From Paenibacillus sp. (lineage in GTDB: Bacteria; Bacillota; Bacilli; Paenibacillales; Paenibacillaceae): DNA of 10,416 bases. The notes beneath the pieces were generated by a model. The model was not told the origin of the DNA and ran no database searches. It worked only from the letters and a program-made list of their open reading frames with translations. The stretch is taken from assembly GCA_029256665.1 (NCBI GenBank), contig JAQSXN010000292.1, forward strand, positions 1 through 10,416, in the 5' to 3' direction. The position numbers and the translations under genes were made by a program. How positions within the stretch are numbered: the first letter of the stretch is position 1; each line of letters starts with the position of its first letter. This document shows, one piece after another, positions 7,120-10,416 of this stretch.

Positions 7120-8876
7120 AAGCTTTAATCGTCGACGACGAGAAACACGTGAGGGACGCCATTCGGTTGCTCGTGGACTGGAAAGCGGCCGGCATCTCCG
7201 AGGTGCACGAAGCGCGCGATGGCCTGGAGGCGACCGAGCTGATCGGGAAGCTGCAGCCGGAGATCGTCTTTACCGACATGATGATGCCCGGCATGGACGG
7301 CTCGACGCTGCTGGCTTGGGCTGCCCGCCATCATCCGGGCAGCAAAATCATCGTCATCAGCGGCCACGACGACTTCCAGTTCGTGCGCAACGCGGTCAAG
7401 TTCGGCGGCGTCGATTATATCCTGAAGCCGATCGATCCGGAGCAGCTGGGCAACGCGATTACGAAGGCGATCGACGCCTGGCATGCCGAGGAGCGGGAGC
7501 GCGAGCATAGAAGGGCCGTCCACATCGAGCTCAACCAGCTCAAGCCCGTTTACCTGGAGCAATATTTTTCCTCCGTGCTAAGCGAGCCGGGCATCCAGGG
7601 GAGCTGGCCGACATCGGTGCTGCGGGAGCTGCGGCTGGAAGGCCCCGTCCCGCGCGTTCGCGCGGCCGTGGCCAGCCTGACGTTATCCGCGCCGGCCATG
7701 CGCGACAAGTTCCCCGGCGATCAGGATCTGATGTTTTTTGCGCTGACGAATATCTGCAACGAGATCTTGCTGGCGCGAGGAGCGGGCTACGCGTTTCGTT
7801 ACTGGGGCAAGGAGCAGGAGCTTGTTCTGCTGTTCTGGGGCGAGGGCGCTGAGGCGACGGCGTTGTTGGCGGACATTCAGGGCGCCATTCGGCAAACCAT
7901 GAAGTCCTCCTTCGTGTTCGGACTTGGGCAACCCGCGGCGTTTCCTTCCGAGGCGCAAGCCTCGTATCGGCAGGCGCGGCTCGCGTTGCTGCGGAGAAAC
8001 GTGCTTAAGAGCGATGGCGGCGGCGGGCATGTCGTCACGGACGACGAAGGAAGTAAACGAGGCGGGACGCTGCTGTCGTTCCACGAGCATGAGGAGCAGC
8101 TCCGATTCGCCGTGCAGAGCGGCAATCCGGAGCAGCTGCAGCGGGCGCTCGGCGCATGGTTCGCGACGATCGAGGGCGGCGGCTACCTCTCTTTCGAGGG
8201 GCTGCTGGCGTGGCGTGAGCATTTTGACCGGACGAAGGCGATCTGGCTTGGCGACGGCGGCGAAAGTACGGCGAGAACGGTCGGGAGCAACGGCGGAAAC
8301 CGTGCGGCGCATTCGGCAGCGGCTTTTGGAGGCGGAGGTGAAGTTAAGGGCGGCATGGAAGCAATGGGCGGTGACGTGGCTACAGGCAAAGAGCAGCCGT
8401 CCGAAACATATCGCCAGCTTCCGCTGAACGACGCCGGCGGGTTCGATTACGAGGCATGGAAGCTGGCCGTGACGGAGGAAATGACCCGCATCTCCGAACG
8501 TCTGGCGTCGGCGGACAAGGAAAAAGGCGTTATTCACGAAATCGCGTTGTTCCTGGAGCAGCACGCCAGCGAGGACATCACGCTGCAGGATGTCGCGAGC
8601 CGGTTCTACCTCAGCCGCGAATACATCTCCCGGAAGTTCAAACAGGAGATGGGCGAGAACGTATCGGACTATATCGCGGGCATCCGCATGAAACGCGCCA
8701 AGGAGCTGCTCGGCAACGCCAACCTCAAGATCGCGCAGATCGCGGAACAGGTCGGCTTTCAGGACGAAAAATATTTTAGCAAAGTATTCAAGAAGTGGAC
8801 CGATTGCACCCCAAAAGATTACAGGAAACATCATTATGGCGGCGGTGGAGGCGGAGGCAGCAGCGACGGAAAGTGA
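7116..8876 (+). CDS. Response regulator, YesN type (REC plus AraC-family HTH)
   Basis: A 586-residue cytoplasmic transcription regulator, partner of the kinase it overlaps. The receiver domain (1-120) has Asp7-Asp8, phosphorylation site Asp54 (VFTDMMMPGMDG), Ser82 and Lys104 (YILKPID). A long middle region (about 125-465), typical of YesN proteins, links it to a C-terminal AraC double helix-turn-helix (about 475-573: ITLQDVASRFYLSREYISRKF and IAQIAEQVGFQDEKYFSKVF). The start is ATG 7116, with GAAGGAGG just upstream. Oddities: a Gly/Ala/Ser-rich, low-complexity stretch at about 379-430, and a tail of seven glycines, then SSDGK, after the last helix. Neither touches known functional residues. 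The expected target is the divergent transporter promoter, and possibly its own. Confidence 0.96.
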   Translation: MKALIVDDEKHVRDAIRLLVDWKAAGISEVHEARDGLEATELIGKLQPEIVFTDMMMPGMDGSTLLAWAARHHPGSKIIVISGHDDFQFVRNAVKFGGVDYILKPIDPEQLGNAITKAIDAWHAEEREREHRRAVHIELNQLKPVYLEQYFSSVLSEPGIQGSWPTSVLRELRLEGPVPRVRAAVASLTLSAPAMRDKFPGDQDLMFFALTNICNEILLARGAGYAFRYWGKEQELVLLFWGEGAEATALLADIQGAIRQTMKSSFVFGLGQPAAFPSEAQASYRQARLALLRRNVLKSDGGGGHVVTDDEGSKRGGTLLSFHEHEEQLRFAVQSGNPEQLQRALGAWFATIEGGGYLSFEGLLAWREHFDRTKAIWLGDGGESTARTVGSNGGNRAAHSAAAFGGGGEVKGGMEAMGGDVATGKEQPSETYRQLPLNDAGGFDYEAWKLAVTEEMTRISERLASADKEKGVIHEIALFLEQHASEDITLQDVASRFYLSREYISRKFKQEMGENVSDYIAGIRMKRAKELLGNANLKIAQIAEQVGFQDEKYFSKVFKKWTDCTPKDYRKHHYGGGGGGGSSDGK

Positions 8877-8961
8877 CGGAGGACGGAGCGGCAGCGGTTG
8901 AAACAACGTTAATATGGGTTGCGACCGCTCAGCAAGGAATTCTCCGCCCGTCCACGCAAAC

Positions 8962-9010
8962 GACAACAACCCCGAAAGCGGCGGCTGCGCCGCGTTCCGG
9001 GGTTGTTGTC
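8962..9010. terminator. Large hairpin, probable two-way terminator
   Basis: GACAACAACCCCG (8962-8974) pairs perfectly with CGGGGTTGTTGTC (8998-9010), and inside it GCGGCG (8978-8983) pairs with CGCCGC (8988-8993). It lies between the convergent ends of the regulator gene (8876) and the YdjO-like gene (9048). No T tract adjoins it on either strand, so termination is inferred from position and stem strength. Confidence 0.65.
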
Positions 9011-9047
9011 TGTAGCTCTATTAGCTTCATCGCCGCACTTATGATTT

Positions 9048-9263
9048 CTAGCTTTTCATTTCGGAAGCGGCTGCAGTCGAATTGACGAGTGCGGGCAGCA
9101 TTCTTTCGCTGCTAACCATCGGTGCATTGCATACCAAGCAATTCGGTGTTTTATCGAACGAAAAGTTATCTCTCATCCAGCTATTGCAGCCTTCCGTCTC
9201 GCATGCCCATATCTTCGTGTTTTCTTGCGGAATTTCCTCTAGCGGCTTTTTACGATTATACAT
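9048..9263 (-). CDS. ydjO: YdjO-like small zinc-ribbon protein
   Basis: A 71-residue soluble protein starting MYNRKKPLEEIPQENTKIWAC. It matches the YdjO family pattern: a P-E-ENTKIW lead, CETEGCNSWMRDNFSF, then a second cysteine pair NCLVC and SSERMLP. Cys21, Cys26, Cys42 and Cys45 would form a zinc ribbon. In Bacillus subtilis YdjO is described as cold-inducible, but its biochemical role is not known. The start ATG 9263 is fixed by AAGGAGG (9270-9276) at 6 nt. The C-terminus is slightly extended (NSTAAASEMKS). It is a single gene with its own promoter, leader and terminator-like hairpin upstream (9339-9462), so expression may be controlled by attenuation. Family assignment is from memory of the motif, not a search. 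Confidence 0.85.
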   Translation of the reverse strand: MYNRKKPLEEIPQENTKIWACETEGCNSWMRDNFSFDKTPNCLVCNAPMVSSERMLPALVNSTAAASEMKS

Positions 9264-9338
9264 GTTCAGCCTCCTTCGCTCTTTCGCAGGTGCAATGATT
9301 CATGTCCCCTCGGGACGAGCAATACGCGCCGAAAAACG

Positions 9339-9373
9339 GAAAACTGCCCCCGTTCGCGGGTAGGGCAGTTTTC
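9339..9373 (-). terminator. Intrinsic terminator within the leader of the YdjO-like gene
   Basis: GAAAACTGCCC pairs with GGGCAGTTTTC over 11 bp, with an inner CCCG-TTCG-CGGG stem. On the reverse strand the arm is followed by CGTTTTTC, giving an interrupted T tract; on the forward strand the tail is poorer. It lies about 60 bases downstream of the predicted transcription start and 76 bases upstream of the ydjO start codon, so it would cut the transcript before the gene. Confidence 0.7.
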
Positions 9374-9427
9374 GTCTATAAGGCCCGACATCGTCTCGAT
9401 CGAAGTCATGCCTAGAATCTTCAGATA
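9374..9427 (-). ncRNA. Structured 5' leader, candidate attenuator, riboswitch or small RNA
   Basis: Between the predicted start (about 9427) and the terminator hairpin, the RNA can fold through TCTA/TAGA, GGC/GCC and GAC/GTC pairs around a loop containing TCGATCGA. A promoter, a folded leader, an intrinsic terminator and then a gene is the arrangement of transcription attenuators. I do not recognise a known riboswitch class: no c-di-GMP, preQ1, SAM, purine or T-box landmarks were found. If the terminator is efficient, the main product may instead be a short RNA of about 100 nt. Confidence 0.45.
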
Positions 9428-9433
9428 TCGTTT

Positions 9434-9462
9434 ATTATACCACGTACACCCAAAAAAGGCAA
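9434..9462 (-). promoter_or_regulatory. Strong sigma-A promoter for the YdjO-like gene
   Basis: On the reverse strand TTGCCT (9457-9462), a 17-bp spacer and TATAAT (9434-9439) with an extended -10 TGG just before it. This is the best promoter match in the window. Transcription should begin near 9427. Confidence 0.85.
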
Positions 9463-9611
9463 GCGCTGCTGCACTTTTTCAGGCACGGCCGCTGGCAATA
9501 AACGATAGCCGAACTGTTTTCCCCGGACAAGTTATTTATACGCTAATAGGCGATGAATTATGTAGAATCCGGTACATTTCTTTCCAACTTTTTTCACGGC
9601 CCCTGCCCTGC

Positions 9612-9648
9612 TGATCTTCTTGTTATTGGCAACGTAAGCAGAAGATCA
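9612..9648 (+). other. Hairpin in the leader of the 43-residue gene
   Basis: TGATCTTCT (9612-9620) pairs perfectly with AGAAGATCA (9640-9648). The 19-nt loop can form a further small GTT/AAC stem. There is no T tract on either strand, so it is more likely a messenger leader structure, or a site in DNA, than a terminator. It ends about 50 bases before the start codon. Confidence 0.45.
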
Positions 9649-9699
9649 CTCGGATGACCGTTCGCGTTTGAGGGAAAAGTGGGTACAGGAGGTGAAAAC

Positions 9700-9831
9700 A
9701 TGGACAATACCAATGAATTCGTGGAGAAGGTGCAGGACACGCAGCGCAAGGCGGAGCGCAACAAACGCCGATTCGGAAACGGCACGCCGGCGAACAAGCT
9801 TCAGAACAAGCAGCACAGCACGAATAAGTAA
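9700..9831 (+). CDS. Small basic hypothetical protein (43 residues)
   Basis: ATG 9700 follows a perfect AGGAGGTGA (9687-9695), 7 nt counted from the AGGAGG core, the strongest translation signal in the window. The 43-residue product starts MDNTNEFVEKVQDTQRKAER and ends LQNKQHSTNK. It is rich in K, R, N and Q, with no cysteine, tryptophan or membrane segment, and is likely helical in the first half and disordered in the second. Such small polar proteins in spore formers are often spore-core or spore-coat components, but I do not see the FGTEFASETN-type motif of gamma SASPs or the marks of other Ssp families, so no function is assigned. No clear sigma-A promoter was seen upstream; a sporulation sigma factor is possible. 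It stands alone between a leader hairpin and a repeat element. Confidence 0.75.
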   Translation: MDNTNEFVEKVQDTQRKAERNKRRFGNGTPANKLQNKQHSTNK

Positions 9832-9961
9832 ATTCTTCGAATATTGCCGCTCCAAGAAAACTTAACCAAACGCGTTGCCACACTCGAGACTGTCGATTTA
9901 ATGAGACAACGACTTGTCGGTTCTGTCGTCGTGGCCGTAACATGACGTATGTCGGATACTC

Positions 9962-10144
9962 TAACGGTTGTCTGTGAGCCTATTTGCGCCATTTGGGCTG
10001 GTTTGAAATTGTAACGGTTGTGGTGGAGCTTAATGGGAACCAATACGGCGAAATGGCGATGATTTCGATGCAATAAGCCCGCTGGCAACCCTTACAATTT
10101 GGGGAGTGGCATTTTCGGTGAAATAGGTGCAATGGCAACCGTTA
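9962..10144. repeat. Four-module nested inverted repeat (foldback or MITE-like intergenic element)
   Basis: TAACGGTTG occurs at 9962-9970 and 10012-10020, and its inverse at 10086-10094 (CAACCCTTA, one mismatch) and 10136-10144 (CAACCGTTA). Both pairs are spaced exactly 50 bases, giving a symmetric forward-forward-reverse-reverse order. Within the outer 50-base arms CCTATTT (offset 18) and a terminal AAATTG are also conserved; the inner arms share GCTTA at the same offset. The outer ends extend the symmetry to TCTAACGGTTG/CAACCGTTAGA, and the inner pair to 15 bases with one mismatch (AAATTGTAACGGTTG). No protein is encoded. It resembles dispersed intergenic repeats of Paenibacillus-type genomes, but copy number cannot be judged from one window. 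Confidence 0.8.
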
Positions 10145-10196
10145 GACACAGGATAGACCCAATAGGTTACTCCTTGCCGCCATCGTAGATATAGCA

Positions 10197-10237
10197 AGAG
10201 ACCGCCGTCCGCTCTTCCCGAGCGGCTGACGGTCTCT
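10197..10237 (-). terminator. Hairpin terminator downstream of yidC
   Basis: AGAGACCG (10197-10204) pairs with CGGTCTCT (10230-10237), and after a 4-nt internal loop CCGCTC (10209-10214) pairs with GAGCGG (10220-10225). It lies 43 bases past the yidC stop. The T run after the stem is weak on the reverse strand (TTGCTATAT), so confidence is moderate. Confidence 0.65.
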
Positions 10238-10280
10238 TCTGCGCTGAACTCTCCTAGCCCTTACATAGCCGTTGAAATCA

Positions 10281-10416
10281 TTATCCCTTGCCGGCGCTTG
10301 CGGCGACCTCGACGGTTCCGCTGCTCGCAGCCGCGGGCTGCTTATACAGCTTGCCGAGCAAGTACGACTGGGCAATCATAAATAATCCGCCCGTTACCCA
10401 ATAGAGCGAAATCGCC
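10281..10416 (-). CDS. yidC: YidC/Oxa1-family membrane insertase, C-terminal 44 residues
   Basis: The reverse strand reads into the window as AISLYWVTGGLFMIAQSYLL, then GKLYKQPAAASSGTVEVAASAGKG and TAA at 10281. ALYW-type residues followed by a G-x-F-x-I-x-QS helix are the last transmembrane segment of YidC/Oxa1/SpoIIIJ proteins, which insert and fold membrane proteins. The A/S/G-rich tail is short and lacks the strongly basic end of some YidC proteins. The gene is followed by a terminator and an intergenic repeat, not by jag, so it is more likely the stand-alone second copy (YqjG/YidC2 type) than the spoIIIJ of the rnpA-spoIIIJ-jag cluster. Only the end of the gene is in the window. Confidence 0.88.
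   Translation of the reverse strand, partial: AISLYWVTGGLFMIAQSYLLGKLYKQPAAASSGTVEVAASAGKG

Noticed and set aside
7683..8969. 428-codon reverse frame opposite the response regulator
   Set aside because: It overlaps a gene with intact REC and AraC domains, has a low-quality composition and no ribosome binding site of note.
9082..9614. Forward frames of 93 and 68 codons near ydjO
   Set aside because: They run antisense to ydjO and its promoter/terminator, with no ribosome binding site or recognisable motif.
9962..10144. CRISPR array
   Set aside because: The repeated words are only 9 bases, change orientation halfway, and the intervening DNA shares conserved words, unlike unique spacers; no cas genes are present.
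9801..10375. Reverse frames crossing the inverted repeat and yidC terminator
   Set aside because: They are made of repeat and hairpin sequence and have no translation signals.
1..10416. tRNA or rRNA genes
   Set aside because: No stretch showed a tRNA cloverleaf with a GTTCGA-type T arm, or conserved rRNA segments.

Overview
The window looks like chromosome of a spore-forming Bacillota of the Paenibacillaceae type (Paenibacillus/Cohnella-like). The grounds are YesM/YesN-type two-component genes beside a CUT1-type sugar ABC transporter, strong AGGAGG ribosome binding sites, a YdjO-type zinc-ribbon protein, a YidC insertase, and modular intergenic repeats. The taxon is inferred from gene content only.

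Layout. Positions 1-683 (minus) hold the N-terminal part of a sensor kinase that runs off the left edge. Positions 684-1560 are mostly intergenic, with hairpins, one doubtful small ORF (1143-1355, minus) and a cluster of palindromic repeats. Positions 1567-4958 (minus) are a carbohydrate ABC transporter transcribed right to left: permease 1 (broken), permease 2 (joined by a TAATG stop/start overlap), then the solute-binding lipoprotein, which has its own promoter and a LacI/CcpA-type operator and ends in a good intrinsic terminator. Divergently, 5194-8876 (plus) is a complete YesM-type histidine kinase overlapping by 4 bases with a YesN-type response regulator (REC plus AraC HTH), closed by a large hairpin. 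Positions 9048-9263 (minus) encode a YdjO-like protein behind a strong sigma-A promoter, a structured leader and an intrinsic terminator, an arrangement that suggests attenuation. Positions 9700-9831 (plus) encode a 43-residue basic protein with a perfect Shine-Dalgarno. Positions 9962-10144 are a four-module inverted repeat. The right edge (10281-10416, minus) is the C-terminus of a YidC/Oxa1 insertase.

How it works together. In this family the kinase senses an extracellular signal, often a sugar, through a Cache-like domain and phosphorylates the AraC-type regulator, which switches on the neighbouring importer. No ATPase is encoded here, so a shared MsmX-type ATPase elsewhere is assumed. 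Permease 1 has lost about 80 bp (most of its second membrane helix) and is frameshifted, and the binding protein carries a perfect 33-bp tandem duplication. The importer as written is therefore probably non-functional, unless these are sequence errors, while its two-component system looks intact.

The items most worth following up are the four-module repeat, the YdjO leader/attenuator and the two lesions in the transporter. I did not recognise a wholly new multi-gene system.
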